Shown here: one piece after another, positions 44,539 to 52,915 of the stretch
Layout of the letters: the number at the start of each line of letters is the position of its first letter
Numbering within the stretch: the first letter of the stretch is position 1
Made by a program: the position numbers and the translations under genes
The notes under the pieces: generated by a model
Database searches by the model: none
The model's input: the letters and a program-made list of their open reading frames with translations, nothing else
Told to the model about the DNA's origin: nothing
NCBI RefSeq assembly: GCF_007667425.1
Contig: NZ_VDRC01000002.1
Location: 645,072 to 709,071, forward strand
Length of the DNA stretch: 64,000 bases
From: Microbacterium sp. 1.5R
Lineage (GTDB): Bacteria; Actinomycetota; Actinomycetes; Actinomycetales; Microbacteriaceae
Direction of reading: 5' to 3'

Positions 44539-45333
44539 TCAGTCCTCGGGATGCGGAAGGACGGGGATCGCCGCCAGCAGAGCGCGCGTGTAGTCCTCGG
44601 TCGGGTGCAGCAGCACGTCGGCGGTCGTGCCCCGTTCGACGACGTGCCCGTCCTTCATGACGACGACGGTGTCGCAGAGGTTCTGCACCACCCCGATGTC
44701 GTGCGAGACGAGCAGCAGGGTGAGATCGGCGGTGCGCCGCAGCTCGATCAGGAGCTCGAGGATCTGTGCGCGCACGGTGACGTCGAGCGCCGACAGCGGT
44801 TCGTCGCCGACGAGGATGCGCGGCCGGTGCACGATGGCGCGGGCGAGCGCGATGCGCTGACGCTGCCCGCCGGAGAACTCGTGCGGGTAGCGGTCGGCCA
44901 TCTCCGGCTCCAGACCCACCTGGCCGAGCACTTCACGGACGCGATCCGCATGGTCGCCCTCGATGCCCAGCGCCCAGAGCGGCTCGCGGATGATCTGCCC
45001 GGCGGTCATCCGCGGATCCAACGAGGCGTAGGGGTCCTGGAACACGAGGCCGGTCTGCCGGCGCAGCCAGTGCAGCGAACGAGCGGATGCAGTCGCGTCG
45101 ACCCGGCGCCCCCCGACCTCGACGGTGCCGGCGGTCGGTCGGTCGAGACCGAGCAGCAGTCGCACGAGCGTCGACTTGCCTGAGCCGGATTCACCGATGA
45201 TTCCGACAGACGACCCCTCGGCGACATCGAGGTCAGTGGGGGCGAGCGCAGTCTGGCGACGAGTGCGCTCGAACGGCGAGCGCTTCGGCACCACGAACTC
45301 GCGGCTCAGGCCGCGGGCCTCGATCAGACTCAT
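44539..45333 (-). CDS. Peptide ABC transporter ATP-binding protein (DppF-like)
   Basis: ATPase of 264 residues, last gene of the importer operon. Walker A is G-E-S-G-S-G-K-S-T, the Q-loop V-F-Q-D-P, the signature F-S-G-G-Q-R-Q-R, Walker B I-L-V-G-D-E-P and the switch His S-H-D-I. T-E-D-Y-T-R-A-L-L near the end is the short oligopeptide-ABC C-terminal region. The ATG at 45333 overlaps the stop of the other ATPase gene (ATGA). It pairs with that subunit to drive the permeases. Confidence 0.93.
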   Translation of the reverse strand: MSLIEARGLSREFVVPKRSPFERTRRQTALAPTDLDVAEGSSVGIIGESGSGKSTLVRLLLGLDRPTAGTVEVGGRRVDATASARSLHWLRRQTGLVFQDPYASLDPRMTAGQIIREPLWALGIEGDHADRVREVLGQVGLEPEMADRYPHEFSGGQRQRIALARAIVHRPRILVGDEPLSALDVTVRAQILELLIELRRTADLTLLLVSHDIGVVQNLCDTVVVMKDGHVVERGTTADVLLHPTEDYTRALLAAIPVLPHPED

Positions 45334-46121
45334 GCCGTGCCTCCGTCCGGACGCCACAGGGTCGCCGTCGCATCGCGAAGCAGCCCCTGCGTCACGGGGG
45401 ACACCGGGTCGCCGAGCAGCTGAGCGACCGGCGCCTGTTCGACGACCCGGCCGTGCTCCAGCACGACGCCGTGCGTCGCCACCTGGGCGAGTACGGCGAG
45501 GTCGTGGGTGATGAACACGAGCGACATGCCCTGGTCGGCGACGAGCGACAGCAGGAGCGACAGGATCTCGGCCTGGATGGTGACGTCGAGCGCGGTCGTC
45601 GGCTCGTCGGCGATGAGCAGGCGCGGCCGGCAGGCGAGCGCCATGGCGATGGCCACGCGTTGCCGCTGCCCGCCTGAGAGCTGGTGCGGGTAGCGATCGA
45701 CGATCGACGCCGGGTCGGGCAGCCGCACTCGCGCTGCCTCCTCGACCGCCCGCTCCCGCGCCTCGCGTCGACCGATGCTCTCGTGGATGCGGATCGACTC
45801 GGCGATCTGCCTGCCGACGGTGCGGATCGGATTCAAGGCGGTGCGGGGCTCCTGGAACACGATGCCGATCTCGTCGCCGCGCAGTCGCGCGAGCGTGCGA
45901 TCCGGCATCCCGATCAGCTCGGTACCGTTCCACCGGATGCTGCCGCTCGCCGTCGCGCCCTCGGGGAGCAGCCCGAGGATCGCCAGGGCCGTGAGGGACT
46001 TGCCCGATCCGGACTCGCCGATCAGGCCGACGCGCGCGCCGTCCGGCACCGCGAACGACACGCCGTCGACCACGCGGCGCCCATCGATCTCGACGACGAG
46101 ATCGACGACTTCGAGGCTCAC
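45330..46121 (-). CDS. Peptide ABC transporter ATP-binding protein (DppD-like)
   Basis: ATPase of 263 residues. Walker A is G-E-S-G-S-G-K-S, the Q-loop [11 protein letters not shown], the signature L-S-G-G-Q-R-Q-R, Walker B L-L-I-A-D-E-P-T and the switch His T-H-D-L. The signature V-F-Q-E-P is typical of DppD/OppD. The GTG at 46121 overlaps the permease stop (GTGA). An open extension further upstream in this frame lies inside the permease gene and is not part of it. Confidence 0.93.
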   Translation of the reverse strand: MSLEVVDLVVEIDGRRVVDGVSFAVPDGARVGLIGESGSGKSLTALAILGLLPEGATASGSIRWNGTELIGMPDRTLARLRGDEIGIVFQEPRTALNPIRTVGRQIAESIRIHESIGRREARERAVEEAARVRLPDPASIVDRYPHQLSGGQRQRVAIAMALACRPRLLIADEPTTALDVTIQAEILSLLLSLVADQGMSLVFITHDLAVLAQVATHGVVLEHGRVVEQAPVAQLLGDPVSPVTQGLLRDATATLWRPDGGTA

Positions 46122-46984
46122 GCGACCACCGCCGGAGTGTGCGTCTCTGCGGCGCGATGCCGCAGCGTCGGATCGGTGGCCTCGCGCAGACCGTCGCCGA
46201 GCAGGTTCAGCGCGAGCACCGTGACCGTGATCGCGAGACCCGGCCAGATCACCGACAGCGGGTGCACGCCGATGTAGCGCTGCAGATCGGAGAGCAGCAG
46301 ACCCCAGCTGGGCTCGACGACCGAGGCCCCGAAGCCCAGATACGACAGGCCTGCTTCGGCCAGCACGGCGACGGCCATGGACCACGACAGCTGCACGATG
46401 AAGACCGGGGCGACGTTCGGCAGCAGGTGACGGGCCAGACTCTGACCTGCGGTGAGGCCGGAGGCCCGCGCGGCGAGGATGAAGTCGCTCTGCTGCACAC
46501 GGCGCAGCTCGGGCCGCGTGACGCGGGCGATGTTGACGCCGAAGCCGATGCCCACCGACCAGATGACGACCCACAGCGAACCGCCCCACACCGAGGAGAT
46601 CATCATGGCGATGAGCAGCACGGGGAACGCGATCAGGATGTCGATGAGCACGGCGACCGTCTCCCGCAGCCAGCGCGCCGTGAGCGCGCCGAGCGCCGCG
46701 AGCGCGATGCCGACGACGGTCGCGACGAGCCCGGCGCCGATGCTGACGAAGACCGTCGTACGGGCGCCCGCCATGAGGAGGCTCAGGATGTCGCGACCGG
46801 TGTCGTCCGTGCCGAGCAGGTGCGGCCAGCTCGGCGTCGCCCAGCGCGACCGCAGGTCGGAGTCCTGGGGGTCGAAGGGCGTCCAGAACAGCGAGACGAG
46901 GGCGGTGACGCCGACGACCGCGATGACGATGACGCCGAAGCGACCCGTTCCGCTGCGCCAGAGCCTGCCGAACCAGTCGGACAT
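46118..46984 (-). CDS. Peptide ABC transporter permease (DppC-like)
   Basis: Inner-membrane permease of 288 residues. A first span at about 15-35 is followed by a loop with H-L-L-G-T-D-D-T-G-R-D-I-L-S, the DppC/OppC hallmark. Five further spans and the EAA-type loop A-A-R-A-S-G-L-T follow. L-S-Y-L-G-F-G is also typical. It shares one base with the upstream permease stop (TGATG). The C-terminal tail is short. Confidence 0.93.
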   Translation of the reverse strand: MSDWFGRLWRSGTGRFGVIVIAVVGVTALVSLFWTPFDPQDSDLRSRWATPSWPHLLGTDDTGRDILSLLMAGARTTVFVSIGAGLVATVVGIALAALGALTARWLRETVAVLIDILIAFPVLLIAMMISSVWGGSLWVVIWSVGIGFGVNIARVTRPELRRVQQSDFILAARASGLTAGQSLARHLLPNVAPVFIVQLSWSMAVAVLAEAGLSYLGFGASVVEPSWGLLLSDLQRYIGVHPLSVIWPGLAITVTVLALNLLGDGLREATDPTLRHRAAETHTPAVVA

Positions 46985-47931
46985 CAGGCCTCCCTCTGTC
47001 GCGGATCGATCGCCCGGTGGACGAGATCGACCACGAAGCCGACGACCAGCACGAAGCCGGTGAGCACGAGCAGCTCGCTCTGCACCTTGATGAGGTCGCG
47101 CGTGCCGACGTCCGTCACCAGCATCCGGCCGATCCCCGGCAGCGTGAAGAGCTGCTCGATGACGACCGAGCCCACGATGATCCCGGCCACCTGCAGACCG
47201 AGCACCGTCACGATCGACAGCCCCACGGCCGGGATGCCGTGCGAGATGAGCGCCCGGGTGCGGGTGAGGCCCTTCGCCGCGGCCGTCCGCACGAAGTCCT
47301 GTCCGGCCGCCTGCAGCGTGGCGCTGCGGACGAACCTCATGAGCATGGCCCCCTCGACGATGCCGATCGTGAGCGCAGGCAGCAGCAGCGACTCGACGGC
47401 CCTGCCGGGGGTGCTCCACCCGGTGCGGGGGAAGCCCTGCGGCGGCAGCCATCCGAGCCACACCGAGAAGACGACGATGAGCATCATGCCGGCCCAGACG
47501 ACCGGGACGGCGGCGAGGGCCTGGGCGCCCACGCTCAGGGCGGCCCCGGAGCGACGACCGCGCTGCAGGGCGGCGAGGATGCCGAAGGGGACGGCGATCA
47601 GGACCGCGATGAGCAGCGACATGATGCCGAGCGGGACCGTCACCTGCGCCTTCTGCGCGAGCTCCTCGCCGACCGAAGCGCCGGAGAGCAGGGAGGTCCC
47701 GAGGTCACCGCGGAAGATGCCGCCGATCCAGTCCGCATACTGCGCCGGGAGGGGGCGGTTGAGCCCCAGCGACTCACGCAGCGCTTCGACCTCGGTGGGC
47801 GATGCCTGGGTGCCGGCGATCAGCTGAGCCACGTCGCCCGGGAAGACGCGGAGAGTCAGGAAGATGATCACGCTCGACACGAGGAGCCCTGCGATGAGCA
47901 GGGCTCCTCGGACGAGCGTGTAGCGGATCAC
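46984..47931 (-). CDS. Peptide ABC transporter permease (DppB-like)
   Basis: Inner-membrane permease of 315 residues with six spans. F-P-G-D-V follows the first span. The loop before span 2 has L-G-L-N-R-P-L-P-A-Q-Y and G-D-L-G-T-S-L, standard for DppB/OppB. The EAA loop reads T-A-A-A-K-G-L-T. The C-terminal V-D-L-V-H-R-A-I-D-P-R box is the family end signature. It lies 16 bases after the binding-protein gene. Confidence 0.94.
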   Translation of the reverse strand: MIRYTLVRGALLIAGLLVSSVIIFLTLRVFPGDVAQLIAGTQASPTEVEALRESLGLNRPLPAQYADWIGGIFRGDLGTSLLSGASVGEELAQKAQVTVPLGIMSLLIAVLIAVPFGILAALQRGRRSGAALSVGAQALAAVPVVWAGMMLIVVFSVWLGWLPPQGFPRTGWSTPGRAVESLLLPALTIGIVEGAMLMRFVRSATLQAAGQDFVRTAAAKGLTRTRALISHGIPAVGLSIVTVLGLQVAGIIVGSVVIEQLFTLPGIGRMLVTDVGTRDLIKVQSELLVLTGFVLVVGFVVDLVHRAIDPRQREA

Positions 47932-47947
47932 GGAATGCGGGCCGTGA

Positions 47948-49468
47948 TCACTTCTCGGCGGCGACGGTCACGCCGGCGAGGTTGATGCGCGAGTTGATCG
48001 AGTCCTGCGGGAAGCCGCTCACGAGCGGGCTCACCGCGGTGATGGTCGCGCCGTTGTAGAGCCAGTCGGCCGCGTGGTCCTCCGACACGATGCGGGCCGC
48101 CTGGGCCAGCAGCTTCGCCGACTCGTCGGGGTCGACCTCGGCCAGGGCCTTCGTGTACAGATCCTGCACCTCGGCGTTGTCGTAGCCGAAGTAGTAGTCC
48201 GGATTCGCGAAGTTGCCGAAGTCGCGCGGCTCGACGTGCAGCACGAAGCTGAGGTCGTAGTCGTGGTTCGTGTACACGTCCTCCAGCCAGGTCGGGAACT
48301 CGACGGAGTCGACCTTGAGGGTCACGCCGATCTTCTGGAAGTCGGACACGAGCACCTTCGGCACCGTCGTGCCGTAGAAGCTCGGGATCGTCAGTGTGAG
48401 CTCGAGGTCCTCCTGACCTGCCTCCGCCAGGAGTTCCTTCGCCTTCTCGGGATCGTAGGAGACCACGTCGGACAGGTCTTCGTAGCCCGGGTCGAGCTCG
48501 GGGATCGGACCGTACAGGGTGGAGCCCGCGCCGACCGCCTCGACGAGACCCTCGTGGTCGATCGCCAGCCGGAGCGCCTCGCGTACGCGGACGTCGTCGA
48601 GGGGAGCCTTGGCGTTGTTGAACGCGAGTGTCGCCTTGTCGGTGGTGCGGCCCGTGGTCAGGGTGAAGTCGCCGGAGTCCTCGAGCTGCGGGGCGAGGTT
48701 CGGATCGACGGCGGTGAGCACCTGGACACCGCCGTCGAGGGCGGTGTTCACGCCGGCGGTGAAGTCCGGGATGTACTGGAACTCGACCTCGGCCACGCCG
48801 GCCGGCTCGCCCCAGTACGCGTCGTTGCGCGCGAAGGTGATCGCACTGCCCTTGTTCCAGCGTGAGAGCGTGAACGGGCCGGTGCCGTTCTCCGCGTTCT
48901 TCAGGTCCGTGGTGTCGCCGGTCTGGAACACGAGACCGGCGGGGCCGGTGAGGGAGAACAGGAAGTTCTGGTCGGGGGCGGTGAGCACGATCTGCACCGT
49001 GGTCGGGTCGGGTGCGGAGACGGACGCCACCGAGGCGAACTCCGCGTTGCCCTGCAGCGTCGTGTCGGTGCGCACGGCCTCGTAGGAGGAGACGACGTCG
49101 GCCGAGGTGAGCGCCGTGCCGCTGTGGAACGTGATGCCCTCGTTCAGCGTGAAGGTGTAGGTCAGGCCGTCTTCGGACACCTCGTAGTCGGAGGCGAGTC
49201 GAGGCACGATCTCGTTCGCCTCGTCGCGGCTCACCAGGCCCTCGTAGATGTTGTCGATGAGGATCTGCTCGATCGCCGCGCCGCTGGTGCGGCGGATGTC
49301 GAGGTTGGTCGGTTCGAGGACGAGACCGACCTGCAGCGTGGCGTCGGGATCGGGGTCGCCGACCGGCGTCGTGCTCTCGGGTGCTGCGGTGCCGGTGCAG
49401 GCGCTCAGGATGACGGCGCTCGCCGCGATCGCGGAGATCAGCGCGAGTCGCCTGGTACGTCGGAACAT
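47948..49468 (-). CDS. Peptide ABC transporter substrate-binding lipoprotein
   Basis: First gene of the importer operon, 506 residues, SBP_bac_5 family. The signal peptide (R-R-T-R-R start) ends in the lipobox L-S-A-C, with C24 lipidated. The mature part has the standard order: a region with N-L-D-I-R-R-T-S, then Y-T-F-T-L-N-E-G-I-T-F-H-S-G and V-R-E-A-L-R-L-A-I-D. Family members bind di- or oligopeptides, nickel, glutathione or sugars. The ligand cannot be read from the sequence. The ATG at 49468 has AGAGGA upstream; in-frame codons further up have no ribosome site. Confidence 0.93.
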   Translation of the reverse strand: MFRRTRRLALISAIAASAVILSACTGTAAPESTTPVGDPDPDATLQVGLVLEPTNLDIRRTSGAAIEQILIDNIYEGLVSRDEANEIVPRLASDYEVSEDGLTYTFTLNEGITFHSGTALTSADVVSSYEAVRTDTTLQGNAEFASVASVSAPDPTTVQIVLTAPDQNFLFSLTGPAGLVFQTGDTTDLKNAENGTGPFTLSRWNKGSAITFARNDAYWGEPAGVAEVEFQYIPDFTAGVNTALDGGVQVLTAVDPNLAPQLEDSGDFTLTTGRTTDKATLAFNNAKAPLDDVRVREALRLAIDHEGLVEAVGAGSTLYGPIPELDPGYEDLSDVVSYDPEKAKELLAEAGQEDLELTLTIPSFYGTTVPKVLVSDFQKIGVTLKVDSVEFPTWLEDVYTNHDYDLSFVLHVEPRDFGNFANPDYYFGYDNAEVQDLYTKALAEVDPDESAKLLAQAARIVSEDHAADWLYNGATITAVSPLVSGFPQDSINSRINLAGVTVAAEK

Positions 49469-49563
49469 GGGTGGGATTCCTCTCGGTGCGGCAGTTGCTG
49501 TGTGCCGATGGATCGAGCCTAGGGACGAGGCGGAGGGGTCGGGGTCGGATCGGGAACGGAACG

Positions 49564-50481
49564 TCACAATTCGACGGGGAGGCGGTCGGCGACCAGGGCC
49601 GCCAGTTCACGCGGCGCCGTCTCCTGGACGTTGTGCGTGGCGTCCACCGCGGTCACGGTGGCGCGGGGGAGGCGGCGGCCGAAGTCCTCCGCATCGGCGG
49701 CTGTCACGAAGCCGCGTTCCGCCCTCACTAGAGTCACGGGCGCGGCGGTGCGCGCGAGGTCGTCCCATCCCGCGGCGCTGAGGAGAGACGGCGCCTCAGC
49801 CTGACCGGGGTCGTGGGCGGCGAGTGCCTGCGCGGCGAGGTGCGCGAAGTGGTGCTTCCACTCGACGCGGCCGTCTGATCGGACGCGGGTATTGAGGAAC
49901 ACTCCGCGCTCTGTGTCGGGGCGCGTGCCGCCGAAGCCGAACGCGATGGCCCGGTCGACGAGCTCGTCTCGAGTCGCGAAGTCGGTGGGGCCCGCGTAGA
50001 ACTCGCGCAGGGCCGCAGGGCCGGCCGAGGTGTCGATGCCGGGGGTGATGTCGACGATGACGAGTGCGGCGACCAGGTCGGGGCGCGCGGCGGCGAGAGC
50101 CGCTCCGGTGAGGCCGCCGAGGGATTGTCCGACCACCAGCTGCGGACGGTCGGCCCACGCGTCGAGTGCGCTCGCGACGTCGACCGCGAGGGTGCGGGGC
50201 GTGTAGTCGAGGTCGTCGCGCCAGGCGGAGTCGCCGTGGCCGGCGAGGTCGACCACGAGGGCGGGCCGACCCAGGGCGAGCACCGTGGTGTCCCAGGTGT
50301 GGGCGTTGAGACCGGCGCCGTGCAGGAAGGTGACACGAGGCGGCTCGCTGCCATAGCGGAGTGCGCTGACCTGCCGGCCGTCGGAGAGCGGCAGGACGAG
50401 CCTGTCGACAGAGGGGACGGGGACGCCCAGAGCATCGGCCTGCGCGGTGAGATAGCTGAACTCGCTGATGTCGGTCGCCAC
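49564..50481 (-). CDS. Alpha/beta hydrolase
   Basis: Protein of 305 residues. F-L-H-G-A-G-L-N is the oxyanion segment, G-Q-S-L-G-G the nucleophile elbow, and D-A-T-H-N near the end supplies the catalytic His. The acid probably lies near the V-T-A-A-D stretch. The closest style is the carboxylesterase/MhpC-like group; no substrate is evident. The start is uncertain: the GTG at 50481 gives the usual length, but an ATG at 50529 and frames further up lie in an AT-richer stretch that may instead be the promoter. Confidence 0.82.
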   Translation of the reverse strand: MATDISEFSYLTAQADALGVPVPSVDRLVLPLSDGRQVSALRYGSEPPRVTFLHGAGLNAHTWDTTVLALGRPALVVDLAGHGDSAWRDDLDYTPRTLAVDVASALDAWADRPQLVVGQSLGGLTGAALAAARPDLVAALVIVDITPGIDTSAGPAALREFYAGPTDFATRDELVDRAIAFGFGGTRPDTERGVFLNTRVRSDGRVEWKHHFAHLAAQALAAHDPGQAEAPSLLSAAGWDDLARTAAPVTLVRAERGFVTAADAEDFGRRLPRATVTAVDATHNVQETAPRELAALVADRLPVEL

Positions 50482-50582
50482 ATGATCATTCTGCTGCGTG
50501 CGGAGGGCGTCGTGGAAATGCGGGAGCATATCGCGAAGAGATAATGCATAGTCATTGGGCTTAATGCGAATCAGTACGCCCT

Positions 50583-50606
50583 TGTGTTGGTCATTCTGTG
50601 TTGGTC
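50583..50606. repeat. Short direct repeat TGTGTTGGTC
   Basis: Two copies, at 50583-50592 and 50597-50606, a 14-base period, in the gap between the hydrolase and the ahpD-like gene. They may be operator half-sites. Confidence 0.45.
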
Positions 50607-50647
50607 GGGCTGGCGTGATACCCAAGTGACTCCCCGTCTCCGCGGAA

Positions 50648-50653
50648 TATCAT
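50648..50653 (+). promoter_or_regulatory. -10 box TATCAT of the ahpD-like gene, leaderless type
   Basis: TATCAT, six bases (GGAGGC), then the ATG at 50660. The GGAGG could also act as a ribosome site. Confidence 0.5.
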
Positions 50654-50659
50654 GGAGGC

Positions 50660-51136
50660 ATGACCGAGACGCGGGTGCACCTCTCCAAGACCGAGCCGAC
50701 GGCGTACCAGGCTCTCGATGCCTTCTCGAAGACCGTCGGGCAGATCTGCGCAGCGAACGGCATCGACGATCGTCTCAAGGAGATCGTCATGATCCACTCG
50801 TCGCAGCTCAACGGATGCGCCTACTGCACACGCGTGCACGTCGACCGCGCCACCGCAGCGGGCATCGACGCCGACACCATGACGCAGATCGCGACCTGGC
50901 GCGAGAGCGACGTCTTCACCGAACGCGAGCGGGCGGCACTGGAGCTGGCCGAGGCGTTCACCTTCATCTCCGAGGACGGGATCTCCGACGACGTCTACGA
51001 CCGCGTCGGAACCATCTTCACCGAGAAGGAGTATGCGGCGCTCAGCTGGGCGTGCATCTCGATCAATGCCTTCAACCGCGTCGTGATCGCGGGGCGCTAC
51101 CCGGTGCCGCCGCGAGCGCCGCAGGCGCAGGCATGA
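50660..51136 (+). CDS. AhpD-like carboxymuconolactone-decarboxylase-family protein
   Basis: Protein of 158 residues. The redox motif C53-A-Y-C56 with H60 three residues later is the AhpD-like active site. The helix after it and N-A-F-N-R near the end complete the family pattern. AhpD-type proteins reduce peroxiredoxins or peroxides, often with lipoamide. It is coupled to a tyrosine phosphatase gene by an ATGA overlap, and the SIP gene with an iron box follows. An oxidative or iron-stress role is inferred from this context. Confidence 0.88.
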   Translation: MTETRVHLSKTEPTAYQALDAFSKTVGQICAANGIDDRLKEIVMIHSSQLNGCAYCTRVHVDRATAAGIDADTMTQIATWRESDVFTERERAALELAEAFTFISEDGISDDVYDRVGTIFTEKEYAALSWACISINAFNRVVIAGRYPVPPRAPQAQA

Positions 51137-51855
51137 CGATCCTCGACATCGACGGCGTCACCAACGTCCGTGATGTCGGCGGGATCCCGGCCGAGGGCGG
51201 TCGCATCCGCTCCGGCATCCTGTTGCGTTCCGGCCAGCTCTCGGGGGCGACGACGTCGGGAGCCGACGCCCTGCGACACCGGGTCAGGCGCATCGTCGAC
51301 CTTCGAGACGGCGAGGAGGTCGCCGCGGAGCCCAGCGGGATCGAGGGGCCGGAGACGACGCATCTCCCTCTGTTCCTCGGCTCGGTGCGGTCGTTCTTCG
51401 AGAGCGACACGAGTCTCGACGATCTCTACCTGCACCTGTTGGAGGAGAGCGGCGATCGTCTGGTCGCGGCCATCCGCGTCGTCGCCGACGGCGAGCCGAC
51501 TCTCGTGCACTGCACGGTGGGGAAGGACCGCACGGGGGTCACGGTCGCCCTCGCGCTCTCTGCGGTGGGTGCCGACCGCAACGCGGTGATCGACGACTAC
51601 GCACTGACCGAATCCCAGTTGCCCGCCGAGCGTTCCCGGCGCATCGCGGCCTACCTGCGCAGTCAGCATCCGGAGGCCGTGCACGCGGTGGCGCTCGCGA
51701 CGCAGTCACCCGCCGAGGTCATGCGCACGCTCCTGGGAGTGGTCGACGAGCGGTGGGGTTCGGCAGCCGGCTATCTGCGGGCGAACGGGATGACGGATGC
51801 CGAGCTCGCTGCCCTCCGCGAGACACTCGTCGAATCGGCGGGCGAAGAAGGTTAG
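51133..51855 (+). CDS. Tyrosine-protein phosphatase (PtpB/DUF-Y_phosphatase3 type)
   Basis: Protein of 240 residues. N-V-R-D-V-G-G near the start, F-L-L/I-R-S-G-Q-L and I-V-D-L-R follow the family. The P-loop H-C-T-V-G-K-D-R-T-G gives nucleophile C127 and R133, with the lysine and aspartate seen in the triple-specificity PtpB group of M. tuberculosis and lipid phosphatase LipA. Substrates may be phosphotyrosine, phosphoserine/threonine or phosphoinositides. The ATG is fixed by overlap with the ahpD-like stop. No secretion signal is present. Confidence 0.92.
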   Translation: MTILDIDGVTNVRDVGGIPAEGGRIRSGILLRSGQLSGATTSGADALRHRVRRIVDLRDGEEVAAEPSGIEGPETTHLPLFLGSVRSFFESDTSLDDLYLHLLEESGDRLVAAIRVVADGEPTLVHCTVGKDRTGVTVALALSAVGADRNAVIDDYALTESQLPAERSRRIAAYLRSQHPEAVHAVALATQSPAEVMRTLLGVVDERWGSAAGYLRANGMTDAELAALRETLVESAGEEG

Positions 51856-51865
51856 GCAACCCTTC
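51847..51865. promoter_or_regulatory. DtxR/IdeR-like iron box
   Basis: A 19-base imperfect palindrome, GAAGGTTAGGCAACCCTTC. It matches the DtxR consensus (TTAGGTTAG-centred, with inverted right half) at 13 of 19 positions, including the core AGGTTAGGC. It lies nine bases before the -10 box TACGAT of the SIP gene and covers the phosphatase stop codon. Confidence 0.55.
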
Positions 51866-51873
51866 ACCTGGTG

Positions 51874-51879
51874 TACGAT
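51874..51879 (+). promoter_or_regulatory. -10 box TACGAT of the SIP gene
   Basis: TACGAT, nine bases, then the ATG at 51889, giving a leader of only a few bases. Confidence 0.5.
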
Positions 51880-51888
51880 CGAAGCATC

Positions 51889-52359
51889 ATGAGTGCTTCC
51901 CTCGACACCCGCAGCACGCGCGCCGAACGCCGCGCCGCTCGCCGTCGTGCGCACCACCTCGTGACGGCCGACGAGAACTCTCTCGCCGAACTCCAGGCCT
52001 TCCTGGCGACTCTGCCGCTGTGCGCCTCCGGCCGCATCTTCGTCGAGGTCGCGCAGGCGTCGGACATCGGGCTGATCGATGCTCCCGCACGGATGACCGT
52101 CACCTGGCTCGCTCGCGACCGGCGCTCCGGCGCTCCCGGCACTGGTCGCTCCTGCGCGCCCGGCCAGGCACTCACGCGCGCGACCTGCGCCTGGGCCGAC
52201 GAGATGCTCTGCAACGACGAGGACGAGACGCACATCACACTCCTCGGCGGCTACCTGGGAACCGCGGATATCGTCGAGCACCTGACAGGCACGCTCGACG
52301 TCGATGCGCATCGCATCCACGCTCCCGAGCGCTTCGGTCTGCTGCCCTCCGACCGCTGA
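51889..52359 (+). CDS. SIP-domain protein (C-terminal half of siderophore-interacting proteins)
   Basis: Protein of 156 residues. V-T-A-D-E-N-S-L-A-E-L-Q-A-F-L, then G-R-I-F-V-E-V and M-T-V-T-W-L-A-R-D-R-R, correspond to the NAD(P)-binding SIP domain. The N-terminal FAD-binding domain of full-length siderophore-interacting proteins (ferric reductases) is absent. Such short forms are common in actinobacteria and may cooperate with a separate flavoprotein. The upstream DtxR-like box suggests repression by iron. The last seven codons lie inside a run of seven 14-base repeats. Confidence 0.78.
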   Translation: MSASLDTRSTRAERRAARRRAHHLVTADENSLAELQAFLATLPLCASGRIFVEVAQASDIGLIDAPARMTVTWLARDRRSGAPGTGRSCAPGQALTRATCAWADEMLCNDEDETHITLLGGYLGTADIVEHLTGTLDVDAHRIHAPERFGLLPSDR

Positions 52360-52431
52360 ACTCGGTCGGCCGACCTCGATCGGCTGACCTCCAACCGCTG
52401 ACCTCGGTCGGCTGCCCTGCGACTGCTGACC
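52334..52431 (+). repeat. Seven tandem 14-base repeats crossing the end of the SIP gene
   Basis: Uninterrupted units at 52334, 52348, 52362, 52376, 52390, 52404 and 52418, for example TCGGTCGGCCGACC, TCGATCGGCTGACC, TCCAACCGCTGACC and TCGGTCGGCTGCCC. The first two are in the coding end of the SIP gene (the stop lies in unit 2). Unit 3 contains the perfect palindrome GGTCGGCCGACC, and other units can pair with each other. Confidence 0.85.
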
Positions 52432-52477
52432 CGGTATCGCCGGCCGGAGCCGTGATGATGGACGCGCGGTGCGACTG

Positions 52478-52915
52478 TCAGCGTGTGCGTCGCACGTAGT
52501 TGCCGTCTTCCAGACCGGCCTCGATCTCGAAGCGGTTGCGCAGCGGATCGCGCCCCGCGAACAGATACAGCACCGGCATGAGGAATCCGTAGCGGAGCCA
52601 CTGCGCCTTGTGCACGGCTTCGTGCCGCAGCATCGCTTCGCTCGGCTGTGCATCGCCGGTGAGGAAGCAGCCGCCCACGCACACGCCGCCGCGAGCGAAC
52701 GTCCATCGCGGCATTCCGCGGAACACCCAGAGGCCCGCACGACGTTCGACCGGCCCGGTGCTCCACAGCGATCCCCACACCCAGCCCACGGCGGTGCCCC
52801 ACCAGTAGCCCACGCGGCTGATCGGAGACCGCATCAGGAAGGAGGGGATGCGACGGTCGAGCCGGCGACCGCGCTCGAGGGTCCGCTCGGCTGCCGGCCG
52901 CCAGTCGACGGTCAT
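52478..52915 (-). CDS. Small hypothetical protein with HEXXH motif
   Basis: Protein of 145 residues. The centre has two hydrophobic stretches with V-G-Y-W-W-G and V-W-G-S-L-W. C79 and C83 lie in G-V-C-V-G-G-C-F. The HEXXH motif H98-E-A-V-H102 is followed by a hydrophobic patch L-M-P-V-L-Y and acidic residues E130/E132 in N-R-F-E-I-E-A-G. This layout fits a minimal zinc metallopeptidase core, but no family is recognised with certainty. The ATG overlaps the arginase-family stop (ATGA), so the two are co-translated. Confidence 0.7.
   Translation of the reverse strand: MTVDWRPAAERTLERGRRLDRRIPSFLMRSPISRVGYWWGTAVGWVWGSLWSTGPVERRAGLWVFRGMPRWTFARGGVCVGGCFLTGDAQPSEAMLRHEAVHKAQWLRYGFLMPVLYLFAGRDPLRNRFEIEAGLEDGNYVRRTR

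Noticed and set aside
50482..50625. N-terminal extension of the alpha/beta hydrolase
   Set aside because: The extra residues do not resemble the family and the DNA is AT-richer with direct repeats, so it looks like promoter DNA; the start remains uncertain.
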